This document shows, piece after piece, positions 9,377 to 17,554 of a DNA stretch of 64,000 nucleotides. Where the stretch lies: the NCBI GenBank assembly GCA_001516045.1, contig LOEW01000240.1:1-64000 (forward strand), given 5' to 3'. This DNA is from Desulfosporosinus sp. BRH_c37 (GTDB lineage Bacteria > Bacillota > Desulfitobacteriia > Desulfitobacteriales > Desulfitobacteriaceae). Under the pieces are notes generated by a model. The model saw nothing but the letters and a program-made list of their open reading frames with translations. It was not told where the DNA came from and searched no databases. Every line of letters starts with the position of its first letter. Position 1 is the stretch's first letter. The translations under genes and the position numbers were made by a program.

Positions 9377-9548
9377 CAAAAGAATGAAAAAAGTCATGAG
9401 CAAAATTTGCTCCCTTTCCTATCACAAGGCCCGTCGTAAAGAATCATCTCCAACTTGCACGCAGACGGTGCACATGAAATCTCCAAAGCAGGTCTAGCCG
9501 TTCCCCGCTCCAGGCCCAGGACGCAGTGTGACACGCACACAAGTCCCC

Positions 9549-10565
9549 TTACACCTGTGCCTGAAACCAAATCGTAAGAGGGTTAGGAACTTGAGAACGA
9601 TAAACTAAGCGTATATAACGGAGAAAGCGATTTGGGGTAAAAACCTCAAGTGCTCCCGGTAATATCTCGTGTTCCAAATCATCCTCCGTCCAAATTGTTC
9701 CATCCGGACTAATTTGTAGTTGCACCAATACACCTTCCGTGCCAACATTATGAACAGCATAGGAATATACACCTACCTCGGATACGTCTTTAGGCATGAT
9801 TGCAGCAATGACATCGGAAGCAGTTACCGTTTCTGCACTTTGAACATACTTTCTTCCAGACATCTTGATTTGAACTAAACCATCTATCGTTGATTCAATA
9901 GGATTTCCATTACTGCCATAGATTCTTATACCATCGCGAGAAGGCCTCAAATCCCGCAAGTCAGTATTTATAGGTGTTTTTACATCGACTGGTATAGGAA
10001 GAGGGCTAACCAGTCTTACCGAAACAGGTGTTTGAATCTTCCCAATGGAATCTACGTGGCGGACGTATATTTGTCCCTTTTCATCTAGCCGTAATTCTCG
10101 CTTGGGGTAGAGCCTCCATCCTTGAATCTCGTGAACAATAATTATTCCCTCGCCGAGAATCCCAACCTCGACTCGAATTCCTGTCACTCCTACAGGAGTG
10201 GAAAAAACCCGGGTATATACTTCTGGCTCTGAACTTGGTCGGACAGAAAATATATTTTGGCTTACAGCACCCAGATAAACTCGAATATAGCAAGTAACCT
10301 CCGCTGGATACGACTGAAGAATAACTCTAATTTTCCATCTCTGATCTTCTCCAGCAGGTATCACAACGCTATTTTCTAGAATGATCCCCGCTCTCGGCCC
10401 CGACGGATGAATAATCTTAATAGCCCTTGGACCTTCTGGGGTGCCAACCCACTCCCACTTTGTTGCCCTATCTCCACCTGTTTGAACCCATCCGTCCGGA
10501 AAATCCGGCTTGCTTTCTTGCCACAAGAGGAAATGACTATTATAGACTTGGTTTGTTTCAGTCAT
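9549..10565 (-). CDS. Large DUF6385-like surface protein
   Basis: 338 aa. The N-terminal half (FPDGWVQTGGDRATKWEW ... PSGPRAGIIL) looks like a carbohydrate-binding-type beta-sandwich, the middle has the family motif DLRDLRPSRDGIRIYG, and the C-terminus is the DUF6385-type domain (YAVHNVGTEGVLVQLQISPD, FLRYIRLVYR). It is paralogous to the gene at 11149-12192 along its whole length, and the 3' flanks of both also match (CACAAGTCCC-TTA followed by CCTGAA-CC), so gene plus flank were duplicated. No signal peptide. A surface role is inferred from the neighbouring glycosyltransferases. Confidence 0.8.
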   Translation of the reverse strand: MTETNQVYNSHFLLWQESKPDFPDGWVQTGGDRATKWEWVGTPEGPRAIKIIHPSGPRAGIILENSVVIPAGEDQRWKIRVILQSYPAEVTCYIRVYLGAVSQNIFSVRPSSEPEVYTRVFSTPVGVTGIRVEVGILGEGIIIVHEIQGWRLYPKRELRLDEKGQIYVRHVDSIGKIQTPVSVRLVSPLPIPVDVKTPINTDLRDLRPSRDGIRIYGSNGNPIESTIDGLVQIKMSGRKYVQSAETVTASDVIAAIMPKDVSEVGVYSYAVHNVGTEGVLVQLQISPDGTIWTEDDLEHEILPGALEVFTPNRFLRYIRLVYRSQVPNPLTIWFQAQV

Positions 10566-10679
10566 TTCCTCCCCACCTTTAAACCTAATACGATCTTTCT
10601 TTAATTAGAATTTGATTTAATTCCTATCTATAAAGTACGTACCCATACCTAATTTTGTGCAAGTCAAGAACCGTCGTCC

Positions 10680-11148
10680 GTGAAACTTGCAAATAGTAAA
10701 CGCCGACAAAACAATCCCAGCTACAGGACGGTGCACATAGAATGTGCCGTCTCACAAACAGCCCGCCTCCCCATCTTTCCGTTCCCCGCCCCAGCACAGG
10801 GCGCAGTGTGACACGAGTGCGACGTCTTTACGTAAGCAGTCTTGCAAACTTCCGTGTAAGCGACCCCAGATACGGGGCAGCGAACAAGGATGTGAGCTGC
10901 CGCCATTGCGCCATGACGATAAGCACGATACTCTCCAGTGGAGAGTATTGCCGAGCCACACACCCAAAATGATACTTCGTGGCGAAGGAACGAGCTTATC
11001 GCCACACTGCAACTCATTACGCATACTCCTGCAGTGTGGATTGGCGCATTTGGCGGGAACCCCGTGCCTTCTATTAGAGCTTACACGGTTAGTTTGCTCT
11101 GCGTCGTATGTACCGAGCGCTGTGTCACACAAGGCCCTCACAAGTCCC
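10680..11148. repeat. Inverted-repeat-dense GC-rich intergenic region
   Basis: The 583-bp gap between the two large DUF6385-like genes has no credible gene, although several overlapping frames stay open on both strands. It holds at least three clear inverted repeats: 10727-10751 (GACGG-CACAT/ATGTG-CCGTC), 10928-10948 (ATACTCTCCA/TGGAGAGTAT) and 11002-11039 (CCACACTGCA/TGCAGTGTGG). An outer pair GTGTGACAC (10806) and GTGTCACAC (11122) brackets most of it. A diverged copy of its left part lies at 9465-9546. It is either a structured RNA or a decayed mobile element. Confidence 0.6.
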
Positions 11149-12192
11149 TTAATTTTGAGCCTGAACCCAGATTCTTAAAGTAGTTAAACCATCCGCCCAA
11201 TAAGATAACCTTGTATAACGCAGAAAATTTTTAGATGAGACAATGACTAATTTTCCAGGACCGACCTCTAATCGATCACCCTCACTCCTCCAATGAACAC
11301 CATCAGGGCTAAGCTCTGCCTGTACATGCGCAGGGTCTGTCCCGAAATTATACACTGCAAAGGAAAAGCGAGGTAAAGCAGAAACATCCCGAGTTGTTGT
11401 TTCGGACATTGTTTGGCTAGCTGTAACATCTTCGAGGCTTTCATGAAACCCGTGGCCAAAAATTTCAACTTGAGCACGACCGCTACTTGACGTGGCTAAA
11501 GGAACCTGACTGCTTCCGCAAATTTGCACCCTGTCACGAGTCGTTGTGAGATTTCGAATATCGGCATTAACATTAGCCTGGACCGTTACGGGAAGCTTTA
11601 AAGGAATTGGTGCAGCAAGATGAATCGGTTTAATTATCTCTCCGATGGTGTTAATATGATGAATCTCCTTCTTTGCCATTGTTACTCGCCTTTTCATACG
11701 ATTTGGTGTAAGGGGATACGCGATTAATTTATATATATATAAGTCCCCCGGTCCTAAAACGCCCATCTCCAAACGCAGAAACTGAATCTCAGAACCTACA
11801 CTTACGACTTGCTTTAACTGCTCTTGCTTCATCCCAAGACTAAAGCTAAATTCCCACGGCTTAGATATGTCACCGTTTGAACTAATAGGGTACATACGTA
11901 AATAGGCCTTTAGATCAGGCATACCACTTTTGAGAACCATAAATATCTGCCAATCTTCATCTTTTCGAACGTCTAGAGAAGCCTCGTAGGTTTGGATGAT
12001 TCCTGCTCTGAGAGCAGTCAAATTTTTTATCTCCAAACTAGGTATTTTCTTGATATCTGCAAATTTCCAGCTAGTTTGGTGATTTCCGCCAATTTGAAGC
12101 CATGCATCCGGAAAAATTGAATGGGTCTCACTTTTTCTTTGGAAATCCCCATTATATAGTTTATTAAACATCCCTATTAGTTTCTTTTCCAT
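11149..12192 (-). CDS. Large DUF6385-like surface protein
   Basis: 347 aa. ATG 12192 (MEKKLIGMFN) is chosen because GGAGGG sits 8 nt upstream. The architecture copies that of the gene at 9549: an N-terminal beta domain (FPDAWLQIGGNHQTSWKF), the motif ADIRNLTTTRDRVQICG, and a C-terminal domain with FAVYNFGTDPAHVQAELSPD and FLRYTRLSYW. Identity to its neighbour is moderate, so the duplication is old. No signal peptide or membrane segment is seen. Probably transcribed separately from the neighbour because of the structured spacer between them. Confidence 0.8.
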   Translation of the reverse strand: MEKKLIGMFNKLYNGDFQRKSETHSIFPDAWLQIGGNHQTSWKFADIKKIPSLEIKNLTALRAGIIQTYEASLDVRKDEDWQIFMVLKSGMPDLKAYLRMYPISSNGDISKPWEFSFSLGMKQEQLKQVVSVGSEIQFLRLEMGVLGPGDLYIYKLIAYPLTPNRMKRRVTMAKKEIHHINTIGEIIKPIHLAAPIPLKLPVTVQANVNADIRNLTTTRDRVQICGSSQVPLATSSSGRAQVEIFGHGFHESLEDVTASQTMSETTTRDVSALPRFSFAVYNFGTDPAHVQAELSPDGVHWRSEGDRLEVGPGKLVIVSSKNFLRYTRLSYWADGLTTLRIWVQAQN

Positions 12193-12386
12193 CTCAAAAC
12201 CCTCCATCATCGGGTGATTAACAAAGAGCTGTCAACCTATTCTATCGGTTTAACCGCAAGAATAGACTAAAATTTAAACCATTTCGATTAATCCCAAAAA
12301 CTGGGCATTGATTACTTCCATGATTCGTGCTAAATTTGTGTTGTACAAGTTATATAAAGAAACTAAAGATATTAGCGCAAAAAATT

Positions 12387-12408
12387 AAACCTCCCGACGG
12401 GGAGGTTT
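12387..12408 (-). terminator. Terminator AAACCTCCC/GGGAGGTTT
   Basis: A 9-bp stem with T-rich tails on both sides (TTTCTTTCT on +, TTTAATTTTTT on -). It lies downstream of the homocysteine operon and can end it. Confidence 0.75.
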
Positions 12409-12520
12409 CTTTCTATTTATTATCTTTCTAGCATTATCTATTATCTTAGTTTAAAAGGAAGAGTTACCAAGCACTGGCTTACCCCTTCCCTTCTTAAATT
12501 CTATTAATTTCTGAGAATAC

Positions 12521-12550
12521 AGTAGGGGCAATTCATAAATTGCCCCTACT
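12521..12550 (-). terminator. Hairpin just after the UPF0280 gene
   Basis: AGTAGGGGCAATT and AATTGCCCCTACT form a 13-bp perfect stem four bases after the stop codon at 12554. Little T-run follows, so with 12387-12408 it may act as a tandem terminator or a 3' stabiliser. Confidence 0.6.
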
Positions 12551-12553
12551 GTA

Positions 12554-13294
12554 TTACATCGGGAGTAGCTTCACTTTTCCCCAAACCGCTAAACGATCAT
12601 CTTTAATGATTAGAACACCCTTAACCCCTATGATCTCTGAAGCAAATTCGAGAGCTCTTTCCAAATCGTCCATCGACTGAACAAAGTTCCCGCAGGCCGT
12701 AGCAACCGCATCGGCTAGAGCCACCGAGGGAGAGAGGACGACAACGGCATCGGCTTTACCAAAGCTCAGGGAAGGCCCCACCTTGCCGGACGAAGTACAA
12801 ATCCCGAGGGGAGTTTCGTCTGGACGGACCTCAATAGCCAGCCGATTAGTCAGCGGTGAATCCCCTGCGAAAATCCCGACCTTACGTATACGGCTCGTAC
12901 GTATGAAGATATCTCCGCCATTTTCCACAATCACGTCCCTGGAGCGTTTGGCAATTAATTTCCCGACCCACTCTGAAACGGCACCGGCGACCGCAGCCAT
13001 TGGTCCCACCCCGGCAAGACGCCCAGCTTCTGCCATAGTTTGAACCATCAAGGGGGCATCCGGCAAAACCGTGTAGGGCGTTATGGCACTCAGAAAACCG
13101 GGGTCTCTCTGGATATAGTCCTCAAGTGGTCTACGGCAGGCCCGGATCGTCTCTTTTACCCATTCAACTAGTTCAGCCGAAAACCGTTCTTTGCGAACCC
13201 CGATATCAAGGTCAGTTTCCGCCACTGCCAGCTGAAAATGTACCAGATCCACCTGGCGGTGATCCTGCCTATAAAAACGTTCTGTGTAATCCAA
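12554..13294 (-). CDS. UPF0280 family (ApbE-like) protein
   Basis: 246 aa, starting at TTG 13294 with GGAGG about 12 nt upstream inside the preceding gene. Family features include AGRLAGVGPMAAVAGAVSE, IVENGGDIFI and CTSSGKVGPSLSFGKADAVV, which resemble the flavin-handling fold of ApbE (COG2122). In Methanosarcina and many sulfate reducers this gene travels with the DUF39 and NIL-ferredoxin genes, as here, with 1-4 nt gaps. It is presumed to support the redox chemistry that turns aspartate semialdehyde plus sulfide into homocysteine. The exact reaction of this subunit is not known to me. Confidence 0.85.
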   Translation of the reverse strand: MDYTERFYRQDHRQVDLVHFQLAVAETDLDIGVRKERFSAELVEWVKETIRACRRPLEDYIQRDPGFLSAITPYTVLPDAPLMVQTMAEAGRLAGVGPMAAVAGAVSEWVGKLIAKRSRDVIVENGGDIFIRTSRIRKVGIFAGDSPLTNRLAIEVRPDETPLGICTSSGKVGPSLSFGKADAVVVLSPSVALADAVATACGNFVQSMDDLERALEFASEIIGVKGVLIIKDDRLAVWGKVKLLPM

Positions 13295-13295
13295 A

Positions 13296-13697
13296 TTACA
13301 AATGAACCTCCATGGCCTTCATCGGGCAGACTTTCGTACAAAGTAGGCAGACAATGCATTGGTCTCCATCAAAGCGAACCTCCATAGATGGGCGTTCCAT
13401 ATATAAGGCACCGGTGGGACAAACCCCTGTACACGCCCCGCACATGACACACTTTTCTTCATTCCGGACGATTCCTTGGTTAAGGTCTTGCACCGAAATC
13501 CCCAGCCCGCGCAAATAGTTTAAGCCTTTTTCACTTTGATCCCCAGTTACCTCTAAGACCATCATACCTTCTTTTTGAGGATTAACGTCTGCTTTCATAA
13601 TATTAACTACTAAGTCGTAATCTTTAACCAAACGATAAACAATCGGTTTAACAGTGGTATCGATCCCAAAACGCAAAACAATTCTCTTCGGCGACAT
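13296..13697 (-). CDS. NIL domain plus 2x[4Fe-4S] ferredoxin, homocysteine synthesis
   Basis: 133 aa. Residues 1-75 are a NIL domain (as in methionine transporter ATPases), followed by two clusters CVMCGACTGVCP and CIVCLLCTKVCP. This is the MA1822-type partner of the DUF39 protein, supplying electrons for homocysteine formation. AAAGGAGG precedes ATG 13697. It is placed 4 nt after the DUF39 gene and 1 nt before UPF0280, a single operon under the SAM-I riboswitch at 15.2 kb. Confidence 0.9.
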   Translation of the reverse strand: MSPKRIVLRFGIDTTVKPIVYRLVKDYDLVVNIMKADVNPQKEGMMVLEVTGDQSEKGLNYLRGLGISVQDLNQGIVRNEEKCVMCGACTGVCPTGALYMERPSMEVRFDGDQCIVCLLCTKVCPMKAMEVHL

Positions 13698-13701
13698 TTT
13701 A

Positions 13702-14898
13702 TCAAGCCTCCTTTATACTGTGAGCGATAAAGCCGTCAGCGGGTGAGGGAAGAGCTTTGACTGGTTCAGTCAGGAGAAATTCTCCTTTTTGAATCCAACC
13801 CTTTAAGGTTGAGGCGATTTCACGGGCTCGTGGCATACTTGATAACGGAGCAGTAGCTATTTCCTTGCCATTCACCTGGATCTTTCCACTCTTGAGGTCT
13901 GCATAGCTGACATACCCCAGATTGCCCGGTGTAAATGAAGGATAGGCTTCTCCATAGTCCACAATTGGAGCGAATAGTTCTTCATCCTTCATGGCTGCGT
14001 ACCGAGCAATTTCTTCATTGAGAATAGGGATGGGAATTCCGATCCCCACACTAAGAGTTGCACCGTATCCTAAATAACTGGTTCCGACAAGCCATCTTGG
14101 ACTCATTTGTTTCAGATCCCCAGTGACCGCAAGGGTTCCCCCTGCGCCACCAAGTTCCTTCCCTTCATCGATCATTATCGATGGAAAGTGCTGTGTTCCG
14201 TTCCAAGCCACGTACCCGACCCCACCACCGAGAAAAATCTTTGTACCTACCCCGATCGTCTTAAAATGAGGGTCCTTTAACAGTGGGCTTAATTGACCTG
14301 ATGTTGAAAAATTAGCGCTCCCCAAATGAGGTTTAATCATTCCCATATAGGTATATATCGTTCTATCTGTCAAGTTCACCGCACAGTTGTAATTCTGATA
14401 GCAATTTCGAGGATTGAAAAGAATTGCTTCATTGATGTCATCTAAAGTAATGGTGGTTTCCAAATTGCGGCGTGGGTAACAATCTGTACCATATCCCAAG
14501 GCTTTTAATTTGACTGGCTTGCGTGCGACCAGATCATGAATGACATGGCCTCCGCCGTACCTAAATTCACCGGGGTAATTGCTATTTAGTGGGTCGTCTT
14601 CATGCATCTCAGTCGCACCAATATAGGCATCAACTGCCGCAATGCCTGTATAGGCGGATACCCCATTTAGCCATACTTTCTGCATTTTCATCCGTGGTTT
14701 TGTATGCCCAAAACTTAAAAAAGCACCTGAGGAACACATGGGTGCAAAGGTTCCAGTTGTTACCACGTCGACTTCTTGGGCTGCTTTGGAGAGGCCTTTT
14801 TCCTCTACCAGGGCGATGAGTTCCTCTGCAGTCACGACGACTGCTTTGCCGGATCTAATCTTGGCATTGATCTCGGCGTACGTCTTTTCAACACTCAT
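13702..14898 (-). CDS. Homocysteine biosynthesis protein (DUF39)
   Basis: 398 aa. Start ATG 14898 (MSVEKTYAEINAKIRSGKA) is fixed by GGAGGTGGGG 7 nt upstream. Conserved DUF39 segments include GTFAPMCSSGAFLSFGHTKP, GGGVGYVAWNGTQHFP and candidate sulfur-handling cysteines in NPRNCYQNYNC. In methanogens and sulfate reducers DUF39 proteins form homocysteine from aspartate semialdehyde and sulfide without O-acylhomoserine. The SAM-I riboswitch in the leader is independent sequence evidence that the product feeds methionine/SAM. First gene of a three-gene operon. Confidence 0.9.
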   Translation of the reverse strand: MSVEKTYAEINAKIRSGKAVVVTAEELIALVEEKGLSKAAQEVDVVTTGTFAPMCSSGAFLSFGHTKPRMKMQKVWLNGVSAYTGIAAVDAYIGATEMHEDDPLNSNYPGEFRYGGGHVIHDLVARKPVKLKALGYGTDCYPRRNLETTITLDDINEAILFNPRNCYQNYNCAVNLTDRTIYTYMGMIKPHLGSANFSTSGQLSPLLKDPHFKTIGVGTKIFLGGGVGYVAWNGTQHFPSIMIDEGKELGGAGGTLAVTGDLKQMSPRWLVGTSYLGYGATLSVGIGIPIPILNEEIARYAAMKDEELFAPIVDYGEAYPSFTPGNLGYVSYADLKSGKIQVNGKEIATAPLSSMPRAREIASTLKGWIQKGEFLLTEPVKALPSPADGFIAHSIKEA

Positions 14899-15120
14899 GA
14901 ACTTCCCCACCTCCAGATTTGTCATTAGACACTTCGTGTGTCGTTACTGTCATTGTAATTCGCTGACCAAGACTCAAACAAGGATGTTTGAGATTAGAGC
15001 ACCTGCCCGAAGACACTGTCTTCGCACGTATTAGCATTCTTGCAGGATGGCAAGGTGCCGTGATAATATAGAAAAGGCCTCTTCCAGATAGAAGAGGCCA
15101 AAATTACTTATAATCGACGC
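14899..15120 (-). other. Leader between riboswitch and operon
   Basis: Untranslated leader. Besides the terminator it holds two small palindromes on the minus strand, CGAAGACAGTGTCTTCG near 15017 and a CTCAAACA/TGTTTGAG stem near 14980. No gene is seen. Confidence 0.5.
15075..15099 (-). terminator. Riboswitch expression platform
   Basis: On the minus strand GGCCTCTTC/GAAGAGGCC followed by TTTTCTAT, directly 3' of the SAM-I aptamer. Closing this terminator at high SAM would stop transcription of the homocysteine operon. Confidence 0.85.
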
Positions 15121-15252
15121 TCCTCTTATCTGCCAGAAGAATCTCTCCTGCAAGAATTAGCACCATGCTTTGAGCAAGCTATAAAAATCATTGCGTTCAA
15201 AGCGGGTTGCCGGGTTTCATTGGGCCAGTCCCTCCACCACTCCGGATAAGAG
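15121..15252 (-). promoter_or_regulatory. SAM-I (S-box) riboswitch
   Basis: Reading the minus strand: P1 5' arm CTCTTATC, then GGAGTGGTGGAGGGACTGGC, the hallmark CCAATGAAACCCGGCAACC, then a P3/P4 segment with GGTGCTAATTCTTGCAGG and the P1 3' arm GATAAGAG. All core S-box elements are present in order. It controls the DUF39-ferredoxin-UPF0280 operon by SAM-dependent termination. Confidence 0.95.
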
Positions 15253-15448
15253 CATTTTATTCAATTCATTACGCTGAGTCTAACATTTGTCTTATGTCCT
15301 GTCAATATGATTTATATACCAATCCATAATGATAATTCACAGTTCAAGCTACAAGTGAGCAATAGTACCCTGCTAGCTTTAAAAGCTCAACATAATTATT
15401 GATTCATCGGGTATCCTAAACGTATTCCAACTTCAAAGGAGGAATACT
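15253..15448. other. Intergenic region
   Basis: Holds the promoters for the riboswitch operon (minus) and for the small gene at 15449 (plus). No gene is visible. Confidence 0.5.
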
Positions 15449-15574
15449 ATGGATCAGCCGAAACCAAGTAAAAGACCATTTCCTAAACGCGAAGATCTCC
15501 CCTATAGCCACGAACCAGATCTGGACGGTCGGACAGATTATGGTCGGGATAAAGAAACGACGCATAAGGGGTGA
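15449..15574 (+). CDS. Small basic/acidic hypothetical protein, 41 aa
   Basis: ATG 15449 has a near-perfect AAAGGAGGA 6 nt upstream. The 41-aa product begins MDQPKPSKRPFPKRED and ends GRDKETTHKG. It is highly charged, without cysteines or membrane segment, and probably disordered. It is followed 36 nt later by a second tiny gene with its own strong ribosome site, and both precede a clear terminator, so they appear to be a two-gene transcript. Not recognised; possibly nucleic-acid-binding or a spore-associated peptide. Confidence 0.6.
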   Translation: MDQPKPSKRPFPKREDLPYSHEPDLDGRTDYGRDKETTHKG

Positions 15575-15610
15575 GCATGAATCTATATGTCTAAAAGGGA
15601 GGGCATTGTA

Positions 15611-15706
15611 ATGTCAAATAAAGCAACCGATAAAGCGCAGACTGGTAAACCAGACAGAGGAAAAAACTCCCCTTTCAAAAAAAAGACACCTCAAAACCGG
15701 GCATAA
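15611..15706 (+). CDS. Small lysine-rich hypothetical protein, 31 aa
   Basis: ATG 15611, with GGGAGGG 7-8 nt upstream. MSNKATDKAQTGKPDRGK followed by a PFKKKTP tail. Strongly basic and disordered. The stop codon lies inside the terminator hairpin at 15695. The pair with 15449 suggests a dedicated short mRNA. Function unknown. Confidence 0.55.
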   Translation: MSNKATDKAQTGKPDRGKNSPFKKKTPQNRA

Positions 15707-15718
15707 GCCCGGTTTTTT
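15695..15718 (+). terminator. Rho-independent terminator
   Basis: AACCGGGC-ATAA-GCCCGGTT followed by TTTT, overlapping the stop of the 31-aa gene. Confidence 0.9.
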
Positions 15719-15853
15719 CATAAATACTTGTTCATAAAGGAAATCTTTCTGATATACTAAAAAGGATTATACTTTGATTCAGGAGAATATAGTTTATTCT
15801 TTTTGAATTAACAAAAAGTAATAATTAATTTTTAAGGAAATCAAGGTGGAAGT

Positions 15854-16192
15854 ATGAAAAAAATCGAGGCTATTATAAGGCCAGAAAAAATGGATGCTGT
15901 TAAAAACGCTCTGGCAGACATTGGTGTAAAAGGGATGACTGTCTCTAATGTTCTGGGTTTTGGAAATCAGAAAGGGTATACTCAAATTTACCGAGGTCAA
16001 GAAATTGAAACTAGGCTTTTACCGAAGATAAAACTCGAGGTTGTAATAGCAAATGAAATAGCCGATAAAGTCATCACAACAATCGTCAATATCGCTAAAA
16101 CAGGAAAATTTGGAGACGGAAAAATCTTCGTCTTTGATGTTGCCGAAACGATCCGTATCCGAACGGGTGAACACGGCAACGATGCTGTTTAG
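15854..16192 (+). CDS. glnK: P-II nitrogen regulatory protein
   Basis: 112 aa, typical P-II length. MKKIEAIIRPEKMDAVKNAL and the T-loop GNQKGYTQIYRGQE carry the tyrosine that is uridylylated or otherwise modified in this family. The B-loop TGKFGDGKIFV binds ATP and the C-loop IRTGEHG is complete. P-II proteins sense 2-oxoglutarate and ATP/ADP and usually plug AmtB. Here, instead of preceding amtB in one operon, the gene converges on it and the stop codons overlap. AAGGTGG precedes the ATG. glnK rather than glnB is chosen because of the amtB neighbour. Confidence 0.92.
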   Translation: MKKIEAIIRPEKMDAVKNALADIGVKGMTVSNVLGFGNQKGYTQIYRGQEIETRLLPKIKLEVVIANEIADKVITTIVNIAKTGKFGDGKIFVFDVAETIRIRTGEHGNDAV

Positions 16193-17451
16193 ATTGCAAC
16201 CGTCTCATTAAGCTCAAAATCAGGATAAGCATTTTCCCTATGTTGAGTCAAATCTAAGCCATTAACTTGCTCATCATCGGTTGCCCTGAGTGGAGTGATC
16301 ATACCTATTCCCTTCAAAACTAGAAAAGTCATCCCACCTACAAACAAATAGGTGGCTACCACTGCAAGGAGTTGAATTAAAACAGGTTCAATTCCTCCTC
16401 CATTAAGCAAACCGTTTTTGCCTTGAGGATTCAGGCTCAGATCCGCAAAAAGCCCCGTTGCAATTGTTCCCCAGGTCCCCCCAATCCCATGTATTCCAAA
16501 AACATCTAACGCATCGTCATATCCCAGCCTTACTTTCAGAAAGCTTATTGCTAAATAACACACTCCCCCGGCAATAAACCCAATGAGGAGCGAACTACCG
16601 ATTGAGACAAACCCTGCTGCAGGTGTGATTGCTACGAGCGCAGATATCATTCCGCTAGCTGCACCAAAAACAGTTATTTGACGACGATGAAGCCATTCCA
16701 CTAGGGCCCATCCGATCATTCCAGCTGATGCGGCGATTTGGGTTGTCGCGAGGGCAAGCACTGCTATACCATTGGCGCCCATCGCACCGCCTGCGTTGAA
16801 CCCGAACCACCCAAACCACAATAGTCCAGCTCCGAAAAGAACGTTCGGCATATGATGTGGGATATTCCACTCATATCCTACTTTTAAGCGTTTACCTATC
16901 ATCAAAGCTGCTACCAACCCTGACACTCCTGAAGCCATTTCTACTACCGTACCTCCGGCATAATCTAATACGCCAAGATCTCTCATCCATCCGCCGACTC
17001 CCCAAACCCAATGTACTAGTGGTATATACACGAGTGTACTCCAAAAGAGCACAAACAATATGAACGCTGGGAAGCGAAGCCTTTCAGCAGTTGCCCCACT
17101 TATGACCGCCGGTGTAATAATTGCAAACATCAGCTGGAACAAGAAGAACAGCAAATGCGGAATTGTCGGAGCATAATCAGGATTAGGCGAAAGGCCTACC
17201 CCTCTAAGTGCCAACCAATCAAAGCTGCCTATTAAGTGGCCGTGGTCCGGTCCAAATGCTAAAGAATATCCAAATAATACCCAAATAACTGTCACTAACC
17301 CTATGGCAGCATAACTTTGCATCATGATAGAAAGAACATTACGTTTTCTAACCATTCCTCCATAAAACAAAGCTAACCCAGGGGTCATTAGAAAGACTAA
17401 GATGGTACATGTAACTACGAAAGAAATATCTCCTGCGCTTAGAGTTGTCAC
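16189..17451 (-). CDS. amtB: Ammonium transporter AmtB
   Basis: 420 aa from GTG 17451 (MTTLSAGDISF), with GGAGGGG 7 nt upstream; earlier starts lack such a site. It has about 11 membrane spans, GLALFYGGMVRKRNVLSIMM, the pore-lining HWVWGVGGW, and the twin histidines in YEWNIPHHMPN and GIHGIGGTWG. Exports or imports NH3/NH4+ at the membrane under P-II control. The leader holds a long terminator hairpin overlapped by an ANTAR-like hairpin, so expression is probably set by antitermination. Confidence 0.95.
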   Translation of the reverse strand: MTTLSAGDISFVVTCTILVFLMTPGLALFYGGMVRKRNVLSIMMQSYAAIGLVTVIWVLFGYSLAFGPDHGHLIGSFDWLALRGVGLSPNPDYAPTIPHLLFFLFQLMFAIITPAVISGATAERLRFPAFILFVLFWSTLVYIPLVHWVWGVGGWMRDLGVLDYAGGTVVEMASGVSGLVAALMIGKRLKVGYEWNIPHHMPNVLFGAGLLWFGWFGFNAGGAMGANGIAVLALATTQIAASAGMIGWALVEWLHRRQITVFGAASGMISALVAITPAAGFVSIGSSLLIGFIAGGVCYLAISFLKVRLGYDDALDVFGIHGIGGTWGTIATGLFADLSLNPQGKNGLLNGGGIEPVLIQLLAVVATYLFVGGMTFLVLKGIGMITPLRATDDEQVNGLDLTQHRENAYPDFELNETVAI

Positions 17452-17499
17452 TCTTTCCCCTCCCTGTTCACCTGCAAGTTTCTTTCCGAATGGCAAAAA

Positions 17500-17549
17500 A
17501 ACGAGGCTCTAAAGGGCGCTTTCAAAACAGCGCCTTTTAGAGCCTCGTT
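17500..17549 (-). terminator. Leader terminator (attenuator) of amtB
   Basis: 21-bp near-perfect stem (AACGAGGCTCTAAA-GGCGCT arms, one G-U, 8-nt loop) followed on the minus strand by a T6 run. It sits 49 nt before the amtB start codon in the direction of transcription, so it must be bypassed for expression. Confidence 0.8.
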
Positions 17550-17554
17550 GCTCT
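17539..17554 (-). promoter_or_regulatory. ANTAR-like antiterminator hairpin (P2 candidate)
   Basis: On the minus strand AGAGC-AACGAG-GCTCT: a 5-bp stem with a six-base loop that has A at position 1 and G at position 4, the rule for ANTAR-protein target hairpins. Its 3' arm and loop use the 5' arm of the terminator, so the two structures exclude each other. I could not identify the expected first hairpin (P1) with confidence. Confidence 0.5.

Noticed and set aside
10744-11178. Long overlapping frames in the GC-rich region
   Set aside because: Frames open on both strands with no start context or homology; explained by GC content and palindromes.
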